A stretch of 64,000 nucleotides of DNA from Treponema sp. UBA792 (GCA_002296965.1 DBIW01000020.1:24990-88989), one strand, 5' to 3'; numbered from the stretch's first letter, positions 26,298 through 36,349 are shown. Translations and numbers: made by a program. The notes: generated by a model not told the origin, from the sequence alone.

Positions 26298-28172
26298 ATG
26301 GACAGTCAGATTGACAAAAATCTACCCGCAGTAACAGTGTTCTCACTCTATGCGACATCTATCTTCCCGTTCGTGCTCGGTCCGGTTCTCATGATGGCCG
26401 GAGGAATACTGTCCGGCGCTGAGGTGGCGGCATCCTTGTCGGCGCCGCTGAGCATCGTGGCGCACCTGATGGCGGTAATCGCGCCGACGGCATTCATGAT
26501 CATGATCAAGGGCAGGCTGAATTCCTATGACGGCAGCGAGGAGAGCATCAGGTCGCTGAACGACTTCGTCACAAAGTCAAACAGAATTCTCCTGCTGTAC
26601 AACATCGTCCTCGCATTCGTGATTCCGCTCAGCATAGCGCAGGGAATCAAGTCGAACAACATGGAATTCGCCATGTTCAACGGAAATTCGCCTATTTTCT
26701 CGCTCACCATGATTTACGCCGGACTGATAATGCTCTTTTCGATAAGCTTCTACACGCTCTACATCTCATCGCTTGAGCACATGCTGTGGTGGCTTCCGTT
26801 CGACAAGAGGAACACGACGTCATCGAACACGGAGCGCTTCATCATCATGACCACGGTCAACGTAATCGGAAACGGAACGCTGACGCTCGGCACACTCTCC
26901 GTTCCCGGAATTTCATCTGGCGACACCTACCACAACTTCCTGCCTACGCTCCTCATAATAATGGTCATAGCGATTGCGGCGATCGCCATAACGACAATCA
27001 CGAACACGCTCGACCTCAAGAAGAACATAGACCCGATAAATGACGTGATCTACGGGCTGGCGCACAGGGACTACACGTCCGAGCCGCTCAAAATCATAAC
27101 GCGCAACGAGCTGGGACTTCTCACGAACAACATAAACCGCTCGTTCAACCTGATGAAGACCATGTTCTCGGAGCTGGCGGGCGGAGTGGAAAGCACGCTG
27201 ACAGTCTCCAACAACCTTGTGAACAACATCCATGAGTCCACAGGCTCGCTCAAGGACATAAAGCAGACGATAAGCACGGTCAAGGACGAGATGAACAACC
27301 AGTCCGCCGGAGTCGAGGAGGCGAACGCCACCGCAGCGCAGATAATCGACAGGATCAGAAACCTGAACCAGGAGATCGAGAACCAGTCGGCCGCCATCAC
27401 CGAATCATCCGCGGCGATCGAGGAGATGGTCGCGAACGTGGCCAGCGTATCGTCGATCCTTGAGAAGAACACGAGCACGGTGAAGGACCTCAAGACCGCA
27501 TCCGATGAGGGCCGCAACCGCGTTCAGAATGCCGTCGACATGGCGGAGCGCGTTCTCTCGCAGTCGGCGAGCCTGCTTGAGGCCAGCAAGTCGATCCAGA
27601 CAATCGCAAGCCAGACAAGCCTTCTCGCCATGAATGCGGCGATTGAGTCCGCACATGCCGGAGAGGCCGGAAAAGGATTCGCCGTAGTCGCCGACGAGAT
27701 CAGAAAGCTCGCGGAGCAGTCCGACAAGCAGTCAAAATCAATAGAGGTAAGCCTGAAATCGCTTTCCGAGGCGATCTCGACCGTATCGCAGAACACGAAG
27801 GAAGTGCAGCAGCAGTTCAACGTCATCTACGACCTCTCTGAAAAGGTCAAGGAGCAGGAGCTGGTCATCTCCAACGCGATGGCGGAGCAGACATCCGGAA
27901 ACCAGCAGGTTCTTGACGGAATCCGCTCAATAAACAGCTCAACCACGACCGTCCGCGACGGAGCGCAGGAGATGATGCAGGGCGGCGAGCAGATTGTCGA
28001 GGAGATGCAGATTCTGAGCAAGACCACGCAGACAACGAACGACAACATGAATTCGATAAAGCAGGTGGTGAACCAGATAGCTGACCTGATGACGACCACG
28101 ACCGTGCACGTCGAGGACAACAGCTCAAACGTCGGAAAACTCCACGACGAGATGAGCCAGTTCAAATTCTGA
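26298..28172 (+). CDS. Methyl-accepting chemotaxis protein, paralogue of the first
   Basis: This 624-residue chemoreceptor has six membrane segments at about residues 17-40, 50-70, 96-115, 134-157, 181-203 and 213-236, no large periplasmic domain, then a HAMP-like linker and a long coiled coil. The tip reads [21 protein letters not shown], nearly identical to the receptor at 6012-7907. The membrane parts share two short motifs: SYDG followed by two acidic residues after helix 2, and LEH-x3-WLP-x-DK-x-N after helix 4. Overall the sensors differ, so the two probably detect related but distinct signals. It ends at a bidirectional terminator. Confidence 0.93.
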   Translation: MDSQIDKNLPAVTVFSLYATSIFPFVLGPVLMMAGGILSGAEVAASLSAPLSIVAHLMAVIAPTAFMIMIKGRLNSYDGSEESIRSLNDFVTKSNRILLLYNIVLAFVIPLSIAQGIKSNNMEFAMFNGNSPIFSLTMIYAGLIMLFSISFYTLYISSLEHMLWWLPFDKRNTTSSNTERFIIMTTVNVIGNGTLTLGTLSVPGISSGDTYHNFLPTLLIIMVIAIAAIAITTITNTLDLKKNIDPINDVIYGLAHRDYTSEPLKIITRNELGLLTNNINRSFNLMKTMFSELAGGVESTLTVSNNLVNNIHESTGSLKDIKQTISTVKDEMNNQSAGVEEANATAAQIIDRIRNLNQEIENQSAAITESSAAIEEMVANVASVSSILEKNTSTVKDLKTASDEGRNRVQNAVDMAERVLSQSASLLEASKSIQTIASQTSLLAMNAAIESAHAGEAGKGFAVVADEIRKLAEQSDKQSKSIEVSLKSLSEAISTVSQNTKEVQQQFNVIYDLSEKVKEQELVISNAMAEQTSGNQQVLDGIRSINSSTTTVRDGAQEMMQGGEQIVEEMQILSKTTQTTNDNMNSIKQVVNQIADLMTTTTVHVEDNSSNVGKLHDEMSQFKF

Positions 28173-28184
28173 CGCTCTCTGCGG

Positions 28185-28237
28185 AAAAAAAAGGCTGCTC
28201 CAGGAAGTTCGACTGAAACCTCCGGGGCAGCCTTTTT
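28185..28237. terminator. Bidirectional intrinsic terminator
   Basis: Eight A residues (28185-28192), GGCTGC, a central region, GCAGCC and five T residues (to 28237) form a hairpin with A/T flanks on both sides. It sits between the convergent chemoreceptor and glycosyltransferase genes and should stop both transcripts. Confidence 0.85.
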
Positions 28238-28263
28238 AATGCCTTCAGATATTGCCGGTCACG

Positions 28264-29385
28264 TCATCTTGCGGCGGAGACAGTCTCCGCGACAGCATCC
28301 AGGGTGGTCCGGACTGTTTTCTCCCAGCTGAATTCCGCGGCGCGCTCAAGCCCCGCCGAGACCATGCGCTCCCGCAGCACGGGATCCGTCACCACCTTCT
28401 CCATGCACTCCGCCATCTCATCAACATTGTCCGAATCAAAATAAAGCGGCACATCGCCTCCGATTTCCGGAAGCGCGCCGGAAGATGAACAGATGACAGG
28501 AATTCCGCAGGCCATAGACTCCAGGACAGGAAGCCCCACGCCTTCATTGACGGACGGAAAAACGCACGCATCCGCCCCCGCATACAGCTGCGGAAAGCTC
28601 TCATGCGGAAAATAGCCTGTAAGGAAAATATCGCTCGCGGCAGGAGACTCGAACGCCGCGCGGTGCACGGACTCCGTATACGCGCCGCCGCTCCCCGACA
28701 GCACAAGCCTGTGCGGAAGTCCGGTCCTGCTCTTGAACAGGGAGAATGCCCTTATCAGCTCAAGATGTTTCTTCTCAGGACCGGCAAGCCTTGAGCCGTA
28801 TATGAAATACGGCCGCTTTATGGCGAACGGCTTTATCTCCACGACATCCGTATCCGCCTCCATGGAGGGATAGAACAGCTTGTGATCTATTCCGTTGTGA
28901 ATCACCGAAATCCTGTTTCCGTCGATCCCAAGGGAGACAAGGTCGTTCTTTATGAATTCCGAGGCGGCTATTATCTTCTCCGCCTTCACGAGTCCCCTTC
29001 TAAGCTGAAAGCGGTACATCCTGTCATGCCATGCCGGAGACGAGGATATTATGCTATTCGCGATTACGATTCCCGGACGCCTGAACGACACGGGCACGAC
29101 TTTCTCCGCCGCCGGATAGAGCACTGCGTCATAGCCGCTCCTGGCCGTAAACTTTCCCGCTCCGAAAAGATGCCACAGGCGCTCCGCCTCAAGGCTGTCT
29201 GGAACATTCGCGGAGACAAAGGGAATATCCCTGTCTCCGGAATAAGTGTATCTGTCAATCTCTGATCCGAACAGACCGAACGAGAATTCACCGTCATCCG
29301 GAATGTTGGCGATAAAATTCAATATATATGCGCCCAGTCCGGACCGCGCATGGTCGCAGCCGAATGTGTCGATTCCGATTTTCAT
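28264..29385 (-). CDS. GT4-type glycosyltransferase
   Basis: This 373-residue protein is a GT-B fold glycosyltransferase of family GT4. The N-terminal glycine-rich loop (SGLGAYILNF) would bind the acceptor. The C-terminal domain carries the family E-x7-E motif as EGVGLPVLE, preceded by ADACVFPSVN and followed by ACGIPVICSSSGALPEI. It should transfer a sugar from a nucleotide donor to a glycolipid or polysaccharide in the cytoplasm; donor and acceptor are unknown. The ATG at 29385 (MKIGID) is preferred because TATAAT ends seven bases before it. No other polysaccharide genes are nearby. Confidence 0.88.
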   Translation of the reverse strand: MKIGIDTFGCDHARSGLGAYILNFIANIPDDGEFSFGLFGSEIDRYTYSGDRDIPFVSANVPDSLEAERLWHLFGAGKFTARSGYDAVLYPAAEKVVPVSFRRPGIVIANSIISSSPAWHDRMYRFQLRRGLVKAEKIIAASEFIKNDLVSLGIDGNRISVIHNGIDHKLFYPSMEADTDVVEIKPFAIKRPYFIYGSRLAGPEKKHLELIRAFSLFKSRTGLPHRLVLSGSGGAYTESVHRAAFESPAASDIFLTGYFPHESFPQLYAGADACVFPSVNEGVGLPVLESMACGIPVICSSSGALPEIGGDVPLYFDSDNVDEMAECMEKVVTDPVLRERMVSAGLERAAEFSWEKTVRTTLDAVAETVSAAR

Positions 29386-29392
29386 GCGCAAA

Positions 29393-29425
29393 ATTATAGC
29401 AGATTTATGCGCCGTGTGCTATACT
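29393..29425. promoter_or_regulatory. Divergent promoter pair for glycosyltransferase and helicase
   Basis: The minus-strand TATAAT (29393-29398) ends seven bases before the glycosyltransferase ATG. The plus-strand TATACT (29420-29425) ends nine bases before the helicase ATG at 29435. Neither start has a Shine-Dalgarno sequence. Confidence 0.6.
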
Positions 29426-29434
29426 GAGCCGATT

Positions 29435-30565
29435 ATGGAACAGACTGACATTTTCTCACTTCTTCCGGAGCAGACACAGGCAAAAATCGCGGCGCTCGGA
29501 ATAAAGGAACCCACGGCAGTGCAGCGCAGGGTTTTTCCGCTGATAGACGGAGGCGCGGATATCCTGTTCCAGTCCGAGACGGGAACGGGGAAAACGTTCG
29601 CATATATGCTTCCGCTCGCCGGAAAACTTGAGAGGAACGGCGACAAGACATCCGTAAAAATTCTGATAGCCGCGCCGACATTCGAGCTTGCATCCCAGAT
29701 AAATTCCGCGGCGAAGCAGATTTCCGGACGCAGGACAGCGCTTTTCATAGGAGGAGCGCCGATACGCCGGCAGATAGAGGCTCTCAAGGAGAAACCGCAG
29801 ATTGTCATCGGAACACCGGCAAGGCTCGTGGAGCTTGCCCACCTGAAAAAACTCAAGCTGCCTGAGCTGACCGCCGTCGTGCTTGATGAGGCGGACAGGC
29901 TCGTGCGCCGTGAATCCGCGGACGACACAAGGGAGCTTCTGCGGCTGGCCGGAAACGCGCAGAAGATAGCCTGTTCAGCCACGATAACCGCGCAGACAAG
30001 AAAATTCTTTCCCGGAGCGGAGACGGTGATAATGCCGCCGGAGAATGTGCTTGCAGGAAACATAACGCACTGGGCATTCTATTCGGAGCGCAGGGATAAA
30101 ATCGACACGCTCCGCAGGTTCATCGCGGCGGAAAATCCGGCGAAGCTCCTCGTGTTCACCTCACGCCCCGATCAGGTCGAGAACATAAGATCAAAGCTCG
30201 CATTCAGAAAAATCCGGTGCGACGCGCTCCACTCAAAATCAGGAAGCCAGGAAAGGAAGACCTCCATGGATAGATTCCGCAGCGGAAAGACGGCAATACT
30301 GATAACAAGCGATCTTGCGGCCCGCGGGCTTGATATTCCCGGCATAACGCACATCGTGCAGATGGATCTTCCCGACGACGAGGATTTTTTTGTCCACAGA
30401 AGCGGACGGACGGCAAGAGCGGGAGCGACGGGCATAAACGCCGTAATCGGAGATGAATTCGAGCTGAGAAGACTGGCCGCCCTTGAGAAAAGGCTCGGAA
30501 TAAAAATATACCCCAAGCAGATTTTTCATGGAGAAGTCACGGCGCCGCAGCAGGGCGATGACTGA
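29435..30565 (+). CDS. DEAD-box ATP-dependent RNA helicase
   Basis: This 376-residue protein has the two RecA-like domains of a DEAD-box helicase and little else. Visible motifs are the Q motif region (IKEPTAVQRRVFPLI), motif I (SETGTGKT), the Ia-region (PTFELASQI), motif II (VLDEAD), motif III (SAT), motif V (TSDLAARGLDIPG) and motif VI (HRSGRTARAG). It lacks the C-terminal tail that directs many relatives to ribosomes or the degradosome, so its RNA target is open. The ATG at 29435 is preferred to the longer open frame because a TATACT box lies just upstream. Confidence 0.92.
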   Translation: MEQTDIFSLLPEQTQAKIAALGIKEPTAVQRRVFPLIDGGADILFQSETGTGKTFAYMLPLAGKLERNGDKTSVKILIAAPTFELASQINSAAKQISGRRTALFIGGAPIRRQIEALKEKPQIVIGTPARLVELAHLKKLKLPELTAVVLDEADRLVRRESADDTRELLRLAGNAQKIACSATITAQTRKFFPGAETVIMPPENVLAGNITHWAFYSERRDKIDTLRRFIAAENPAKLLVFTSRPDQVENIRSKLAFRKIRCDALHSKSGSQERKTSMDRFRSGKTAILITSDLAARGLDIPGITHIVQMDLPDDEDFFVHRSGRTARAGATGINAVIGDEFELRRLAALEKRLGIKIYPKQIFHGEVTAPQQGDD

Positions 30566-30597
30566 CGGCCGTCGCCTGACGCGGATTCATTTTGACA

Positions 30598-30626
30598 TTG
30601 ATATGACAGGGGCAAATCACTATAAT
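30598..30626 (+). promoter_or_regulatory. smc promoter
   Basis: TTGATA (30598-30603), 17 bases, TATAAT (30621-30626). A leader of about 30 bases follows, with GAGGG four bases before the GTG start. This gene therefore follows the ordinary Shine-Dalgarno layout. Confidence 0.7.
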
Positions 30627-30661
30627 AGTACAGATTATTTATTTGATTAAACGAGGGTTCT

Positions 30662-33604
30662 GTGTTCTTAAAATGTCTTGACATCTACGGTTTCAAATCA
30701 TTCGCAGACCGTACCCATATTGATTTTTCAGAAGGAATCACCGCGCTTCTCGGTCCGAACGGCTGCGGAAAAAGCAATGTAGTCGACGCGATAAAATGGG
30801 TTCTTGCAGAGAACAAGTCAAAGAATCTGCGCGCCGCAAAAATGGAGGACGTCATATTCGGAGGAACGGAACGGCGTCCGGCGATGAATACCGCGGAAGT
30901 CACGCTTACCCTCAGCAACGACAACGGGCTTCTTCCTCTTGACGAGTCGGAAATCGCGATAAAAAGAAGGCTCTACCGTTCAGGCGATCAGGAATACTTC
31001 ATCAACAACCGCCATGCCGGACCGTCCGAAATCCGGAGGCTCTTCCTTGACACCGGAGTCGGAAAGGCGGCCTACTCGATAATGGAACAGGGAAAAATAG
31101 ACCTGATTCTGTCGAACAAGCCGGAGGAGCGCCGTTATCTGTTCGAGGAGGCGGCGGGCATAAGCCGGAGCAAGGCGGAATGCGCGGAGGCGGAACGCGA
31201 GCTTGAGCGGACACGCATAAACATGCAGCAGATAGAGATCGCGCTCACCGAAATAAAGCGGCAGTATGACACGCTCAAAATCCAGTCGGAAAAGACGATA
31301 AAATACAGGAAATTCAAGGACGAAATATACGAATGTGAGCTGGACCTGACACTGCTCAGGCTGAAATCCTTTGTGCAGGACAAATCGCGGCACGAGGAGG
31401 AGCTGAAGAACGTGCAGGAGAAACGCGACAGGGTCCGCCGTGAGATCGAGGAGATCAACAACACGATTTCGGAGAACATGGACAAGGTCAAGTCCATGCA
31501 GGATGAGCTTTATTCCAAACAGGCGGAGCTTCTCGGAATCGGAAAGGAGAAAAACGGAAAGCTTGACCTCGTCAAGCAGTTCAACACGCGCGCGGCCGAG
31601 CTGAAGGAAAAAATCAGCAGCCTCGAAATCAGAAAGACCGCGGTTCAGGAACGGATGGACACGCTTCAGGAGGAGATTGACGAGCAGAAGGCGGCTCTTC
31701 ATGCGAAGACGAAGCAGCTTGACGACGTGACGGCCAACATCGCCTCATTCGAGGAGAACATCAGGACAGCAGGCTCCAGAATAACCGACAACGAGAGGAA
31801 CGCGGCTGAATACAGGAGCAGAATATCGGAGCTGTCAGAAAGCTACGAGCGGATGCAGAAGGAGCTTGCGGAAATAACCGAGGACATAGCGGCGAAACTT
31901 GACAGCCGCCTGAGGGACGCGGGATTCTCCGAAAGCGCGATGAGGACAGCAAAGGAGAGTCTGGACACGACTATAGGAAAGCTCCGGGTCTTTGTGGACG
32001 GACGCAGGAACATATTCTCCGACTTTGCCGGAAAAACATCCCCCTCGCTGCAGGATGCGGTTGCGGCCGTAAAGGAGGCTTCCGAGGCATTCGCAAGGAC
32101 AGCTGAATATATAGAAAAGCTCGAAAGCGACATCTCCTCATACATAGAATCATCACCCTCGTTTCTGACGGAATTCCTCTCGCCCGAAGGAATCATGACC
32201 CGAAAGAGGGCGATTGACGCCAAGCTTGAGGAAAACAGGAAAACGGTTGACGGAATAAATTCAGAAATAGAGAGGCTGGCCTCCGAAAATTCCGGACTGA
32301 CGGAGAAAATCTCCGAATACAGGGAGACGCTCGGCCGGCTGAAGATAAATCAGGTCAAGATGCAGGAGCAGATCTCGGCGGCAAGGCAGCAGACCGTGAC
32401 GCTTGAGCGGACACTCACATCCGAACAGAATTCCCTCCGCGACATTGAGGACGAGCTTTATAGCGAATCAAAACGTGCGGACGAGCTGAATGACAGCATA
32501 ATCGCCGTCCAGGATGAGCTCGCCGAAATAGAATACCGCGGAAAGAAGCTTGCCGACGAGCTGAACAGGCTCGACGGGGAGATTGCGGAATGCAACAAGA
32601 GCGTGTCGGGAAAAAGCGATGCCCTTTCACGCAGACAGGATGAACAGCGCAGATACCAGGAACAGTACGAAAGGCTCACGCTCTCGCTCAATTCCGCGGA
32701 CAACGACATAAAGAACATAAAGCAGAATTTCCAGGACCAGTACTCCAGGGATCTGATGGAATTCGAGGAGCGGATGTATAAAATCACCCGGCAGGCCGCG
32801 GATCTTAGGGAGGAGCTGGCCGCCGCTAAAGAGAATTTCAGGCAGCTTGGCTCGGTGAACCTTATGGCTCCTGAGGAATTCCAGGAAGTGAAGGAACGCT
32901 ACGAGCGCCAGAAGGTGAACTATGAGGATACGGAGAAGAGCCTCCAGAATCTGCTGCGGGTATCCGAAGAGATCAAGGCGAAGTCATCCGATATGTTCCT
33001 TGAGACATACAACCAGATAAAGAAGAATTTCCACAATATGTTCAGAAGGCTTTTCAACGGCGGACGGGCCGAGCTGAAGCTTGTGGATCCCAAGAACATT
33101 CTGACAAGCGGAATCGACATTCTGGCGCAGCCTCCGGGAAAGAAGCTTGAGAGCATCGCGCTGCTTTCGGGCGGAGAAAAGACCATGACTGCTGTGGCGC
33201 TTCTGTTCGCGACATATCAGGTGCGTCCGTCCCCGTTCTGCCTGCTTGACGAGATAGACGCGGCTCTTGACGACAAGAACGTCTCAAGTTTTGTGACTAC
33301 GCTGGAATCGTTCGCAAATGTCAGTCAGTATATTGTGATAACCCACAACAAGAAGACCGTAATGGGCGCTGGAACAATGCTCGGAGTTACCATGGAAGAA
33401 TCCGGAGTCAGCAAGATAATCGCGCTCAGACTGGACAGGGACATAAAGCTTGGAGCTGCGGTTGACCGCGGAACCGATGAATTCAAGGAGGAGGACGTAC
33501 CGCCTGAGGAAGGCGTGTATGTGCCGCCGCGGCCGCCCAAGAGGATTCACAATCCCGACGGAACAGTTACGGATCCCGTGGCGGAGAACGGCGGTAACAG
33601 CTGA
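30662..33604 (+). CDS. smc: SMC-family chromosome protein without a visible hinge
   Basis: SMC proteins compact and segregate the chromosome. This 980-residue protein has the N-terminal head (Walker A GPNGCGKSN, 31-39), long coiled coils, and the C-terminal head (LSGGEK near 835, Walker B CLLDEIDAALDD near 860-871). Bacterial SMC is usually about 1150-1200 residues with a globular glycine-rich hinge in the middle. Here the middle (about 411-515) is a helical, Ser/Ala-rich segment with no hinge-like glycines. The last 45 residues are proline-rich and acidic. The start is GTG with GAGGG upstream. Two envelope-protein genes follow within three bases. Confidence 0.9.
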   Translation: MFLKCLDIYGFKSFADRTHIDFSEGITALLGPNGCGKSNVVDAIKWVLAENKSKNLRAAKMEDVIFGGTERRPAMNTAEVTLTLSNDNGLLPLDESEIAIKRRLYRSGDQEYFINNRHAGPSEIRRLFLDTGVGKAAYSIMEQGKIDLILSNKPEERRYLFEEAAGISRSKAECAEAERELERTRINMQQIEIALTEIKRQYDTLKIQSEKTIKYRKFKDEIYECELDLTLLRLKSFVQDKSRHEEELKNVQEKRDRVRREIEEINNTISENMDKVKSMQDELYSKQAELLGIGKEKNGKLDLVKQFNTRAAELKEKISSLEIRKTAVQERMDTLQEEIDEQKAALHAKTKQLDDVTANIASFEENIRTAGSRITDNERNAAEYRSRISELSESYERMQKELAEITEDIAAKLDSRLRDAGFSESAMRTAKESLDTTIGKLRVFVDGRRNIFSDFAGKTSPSLQDAVAAVKEASEAFARTAEYIEKLESDISSYIESSPSFLTEFLSPEGIMTRKRAIDAKLEENRKTVDGINSEIERLASENSGLTEKISEYRETLGRLKINQVKMQEQISAARQQTVTLERTLTSEQNSLRDIEDELYSESKRADELNDSIIAVQDELAEIEYRGKKLADELNRLDGEIAECNKSVSGKSDALSRRQDEQRRYQEQYERLTLSLNSADNDIKNIKQNFQDQYSRDLMEFEERMYKITRQAADLREELAAAKENFRQLGSVNLMAPEEFQEVKERYERQKVNYEDTEKSLQNLLRVSEEIKAKSSDMFLETYNQIKKNFHNMFRRLFNGGRAELKLVDPKNILTSGIDILAQPPGKKLESIALLSGGEKTMTAVALLFATYQVRPSPFCLLDEIDAALDDKNVSSFVTTLESFANVSQYIVITHNKKTVMGAGTMLGVTMEESGVSKIIALRLDRDIKLGAAVDRGTDEFKEEDVPPEEGVYVPPRPPKRIHNPDGTVTDPVAENGGNS

Positions 33605-33606
33605 AA

Positions 33607-33996
33607 ATGATGGATTTCAATGAATTCAGGAACAAAGCGGCGAAAAAGGCGGATTCCGTTTTTGAGGCCGCAGTAACATTCGTGCAGGAACACATGAAGC
33701 TCTCCCTTGCCGCAGCCGCGCTCTGCGTAGCGGTGCTTGTGCTTATCATAATCCTGTCGGACAGGCCCTCCTCCAAAACGGAGCCGGAACACAGGCCGCC
33801 GGTCGTTACGGAGCAGCTGGTTCCGCCCGACGGCCCGGAAATTCCCGGAGGCTACACAATAATCCGGCAGAAAAAGGACAGCTGGACGGAAGAGGAGACC
33901 TCATCATGGTTCACGTCTCCGTCCGAAAAGGAAATCGATTCGCTCGGCAGGACAAATGACAACATCATATCAGGAATAACAGGAGCCGCACCGTGA
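33607..33996 (+). CDS. Single-helix membrane protein of unknown function
   Basis: I do not recognise this 129-residue protein. It has a charged N-terminal helix (residues 4-30), one membrane segment (about 33-50), and a proline-rich outer or periplasmic tail ending in a compact charged region (KKDSWTEEETSSWF). It starts three bases after smc and its stop overlaps the GTG of the next lipoprotein gene, so all three are translated from one mRNA. Confidence 0.7.
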   Translation: MMDFNEFRNKAAKKADSVFEAAVTFVQEHMKLSLAAAALCVAVLVLIIILSDRPSSKTEPEHRPPVVTEQLVPPDGPEIPGGYTIIRQKKDSWTEEETSSWFTSPSEKEIDSLGRTNDNIISGITGAAP

Positions 33997-35540
33997 GAAA
34001 GAACGTCATATTTCCTATATTCGCGCTGACCGCGATTCTGTTCTCCTGCGCATCATCACCGGAAGCGGATTCGCCCCGGATTCCGCAGGAGCAGCGGAAT
34101 GAACAGACAGCTCCGGTACCGCCGGAAACGGAGAATTCTGTTGCGACGGAAGCTCCGGAGAATGCAGCCCCGCCTGAACAGCCGGCGTCCGAAGAAACCG
34201 TTCCCGCGGATGAAAGCGTACCCATACCCGAACCGGACAAAATCACAGAGCCTCAGGTGACTGACCTGCCGCCGCCAGACGAGAAACTCCCCGCGCCGCC
34301 GGAAGAGAGCACGCCGGAGCAGGAAATACGCACAGAGCCGGTGGAAGAGCCGGAGCTTCCTGAGCTGCCGCAGGAAGAGACAAATCCCCAGGCGCAGGCG
34401 GAGGTGTACCCGGTTACGGAGGATGACATTCAGCCTCCGGACACGGACTCAGGCACGGAAATCACACGGCAGGATGACGAGTCCCGGAACGGAACTGACG
34501 AGGAGGATGTCATATCGGTGGATGACGACGAGGAATCAGCCGATGCGCAGGAACCGGTTCCGGCCGGGGAGACTCCCGATGAGATGCCTGACATGATTAC
34601 CGGAAATTCCGCGGATGAGCAGCCCGCGCCGTCCCGCAGCGTGAGCATAAATCCCGGCGAATATCTTGACATCGAGTATCCGGGCAGCGGATGGGTTTAT
34701 CTCGGAAGCACGGACGGCTCAAAAGGACTGACGTACTTCGGAAGAAAGCTCGGAACATCGGGAACTACATTCACCCTGCTTGCCGCGAAAGAGGGAACCA
34801 GTCTGCTGCATTTCTACAGAACCGACGTCATCACCGGCAGATACATAGACGATTACATCGAAGTGTCGGTGGGCAAGGAGCGGACAAAAAAGCCCGGCAG
34901 CAGGATAAAGGCTCCTTCCTATGCGGATGCCGTACCGGAAAAGCCGGATATGGCCACGTCCTCCGGCACTGATTCAATACCGGAGGAACAGCCGCGGAGC
35001 GCCGGAGAAAATCCGCCGGTCATCGTGGAGACCATATCTCCGGCACAGGACAAAGCCGCCGGCGGAAAAGGCGCGGATGCCCCCTCTCCCGCCGCGGCTG
35101 ATGCAGTGGAGACAGCACGGCCTGATACAGAATCCGGACATGAGGACATTACCGAACCGGAGACCAGCCGGAACGGTGAGGAAATCTCCGCGGAAGCCGC
35201 CGGACAGCCGGAATTCCGGAATGACGTTCCCACGGACAATCCATCGGACTCGGAATCCGGCCTTGACATGCTTGAAAACGCAAAAAAACTTTACGCGGCC
35301 GGTGACTATGCCGGAGCGAAAAATGAAGTCAGCCGTTTCCTTGCGTCCTCGACCGAAAGACGGGACGAGGCCCTGTTCCTGCTGGGGCAGACGCTTGAGG
35401 CGAAATCCGGGATTCAGGACATAAAGGGCGCAGTGGACGCATACAGGACACTTGCGGAGGGCTTTCCGTCAAGCAGCCTCAGAACCGAGGCCTCAAGAAG
35501 GCTTGTCTACCTTTCAAGGTTCTACCTTGAGGCACGTTAG
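33993..35540 (+). CDS. Pro/Glu-rich lipoprotein with TPR-like C-terminus
   Basis: This 515-residue protein has a signal peptide with a lipobox (ILFSC, Cys near residue 18). A long proline-, glutamate- and aspartate-rich stretch follows (about 20-215), likely a flexible spacer. Residues about 217-300 form a beta-rich domain (EYLDIEYPGSGWVYLG..., LLAAKEGTSLLHFY). A second disordered stretch leads to TPR-like repeats near 425-510 (LYAAGDYAGAKNEVSRFL). The layout suggests a surface or periplasmic scaffold that reaches across the envelope. The start is GTG with AGGAG seven bases upstream, overlapping the previous stop. Confidence 0.8.
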   Translation: MRKNVIFPIFALTAILFSCASSPEADSPRIPQEQRNEQTAPVPPETENSVATEAPENAAPPEQPASEETVPADESVPIPEPDKITEPQVTDLPPPDEKLPAPPEESTPEQEIRTEPVEEPELPELPQEETNPQAQAEVYPVTEDDIQPPDTDSGTEITRQDDESRNGTDEEDVISVDDDEESADAQEPVPAGETPDEMPDMITGNSADEQPAPSRSVSINPGEYLDIEYPGSGWVYLGSTDGSKGLTYFGRKLGTSGTTFTLLAAKEGTSLLHFYRTDVITGRYIDDYIEVSVGKERTKKPGSRIKAPSYADAVPEKPDMATSSGTDSIPEEQPRSAGENPPVIVETISPAQDKAAGGKGADAPSPAAADAVETARPDTESGHEDITEPETSRNGEEISAEAAGQPEFRNDVPTDNPSDSESGLDMLENAKKLYAAGDYAGAKNEVSRFLASSTERRDEALFLLGQTLEAKSGIQDIKGAVDAYRTLAEGFPSSSLRTEASRRLVYLSRFYLEAR

Positions 35541-35578
35541 GAAATTCTATCGGACAAAAGATAATTTTGGAGGATTTT

Positions 35579-36286
35579 ATGGGATATTTTGGAAAGATTG
35601 CGGCTGCCATGCTGTCCGCCGCAGTTCTCGCATCATGTACGGTGAACAAGCCGGCCGAGCCTGAAAGGACAATCACCGTGTCAGGTACCGGAAGCGTCTC
35701 CGTAAAACCGGACCAGACCTCGCTGATGTTCTCCGTCAGGACTACGGAATGGAACGTGAACACCGCCGCGGAAAGGAACGCGTCCATAACGGAAAAGGTT
35801 CTTGCCGCGGTAAAGGAAGAAGGAATCGATGCTTCGGATCTTGCCACCTACGACTACAGAATCACACAGGACACTTACCGCGAGAACGGACGTGACTGGC
35901 CGGGCCGCTATACAGTCGCGAATTCCGTCTCGGTGCTGATAAGGAATCCGGAGATAACGGGAAAGGTGATAGACGTGGCGGTCAAGAACGGAGCTAACTG
36001 CCTCACGCTGTCGTCATTCGACTACTCACTTTCGGACACTACAAGCGTAATGAGGCAGGCCCGGACGCTTGCGGTTCAGAACGCGCAGGATGCGGCCGCC
36101 CTTATCGCGGGCGCAAGCGGCTGCAAGATCGGAACCGTCATGGACATAAGGGAAAACGGAACCTCATCCGCAGCCGACGCCAGAGTCTACAAATCAGCGG
36201 CGTACACCAACTCGCCGGTCACGCCGATCGAGGCCGGAACTGTATCCGTATCCTCATACGTGACGGTGACATATTCGCTCCAATAG
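35579..36286 (+). CDS. SIMPL-domain lipoprotein
   Basis: This 235-residue protein has a lipobox (AVLASC) and a SIMPL (DUF541) domain: ITVSGTGSVSVKPDQTSLMFSVRT near the start of the mature part, and VMRQARTLAVQNAQDAAALIAGASG later. SIMPL proteins form ring-like oligomers in the periplasm or at the membrane; some are linked to oxidative stress. The ATG at 35579 has GGAGG five bases upstream. An in-frame TTG 12 bases earlier lies inside that site and is unlikely. It follows the TPR lipoprotein by 38 bases. Confidence 0.85.
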   Translation: MGYFGKIAAAMLSAAVLASCTVNKPAEPERTITVSGTGSVSVKPDQTSLMFSVRTTEWNVNTAAERNASITEKVLAAVKEEGIDASDLATYDYRITQDTYRENGRDWPGRYTVANSVSVLIRNPEITGKVIDVAVKNGANCLTLSSFDYSLSDTTSVMRQARTLAVQNAQDAAALIAGASGCKIGTVMDIRENGTSSAADARVYKSAAYTNSPVTPIEAGTVSVSSYVTVTYSLQ

Positions 36287-36349
36287 CGGAGTATTCTACA
36301 GCGACAGGGAAAATCAATGTTTTCCAGCTGATTTTTATTTGGAGATAAA

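Noticed and set aside
35567..35578. TTG start for the SIMPL lipoprotein
   Set aside because: The TTG overlaps the GGAGG that serves the ATG at 35579, and the signal peptide begins properly at that ATG.
36287..36349. A T-box riboswitch before serS
   Set aside because: The gap is only 63 bases, with one small A/T-rich hairpin and no T-box sequence.
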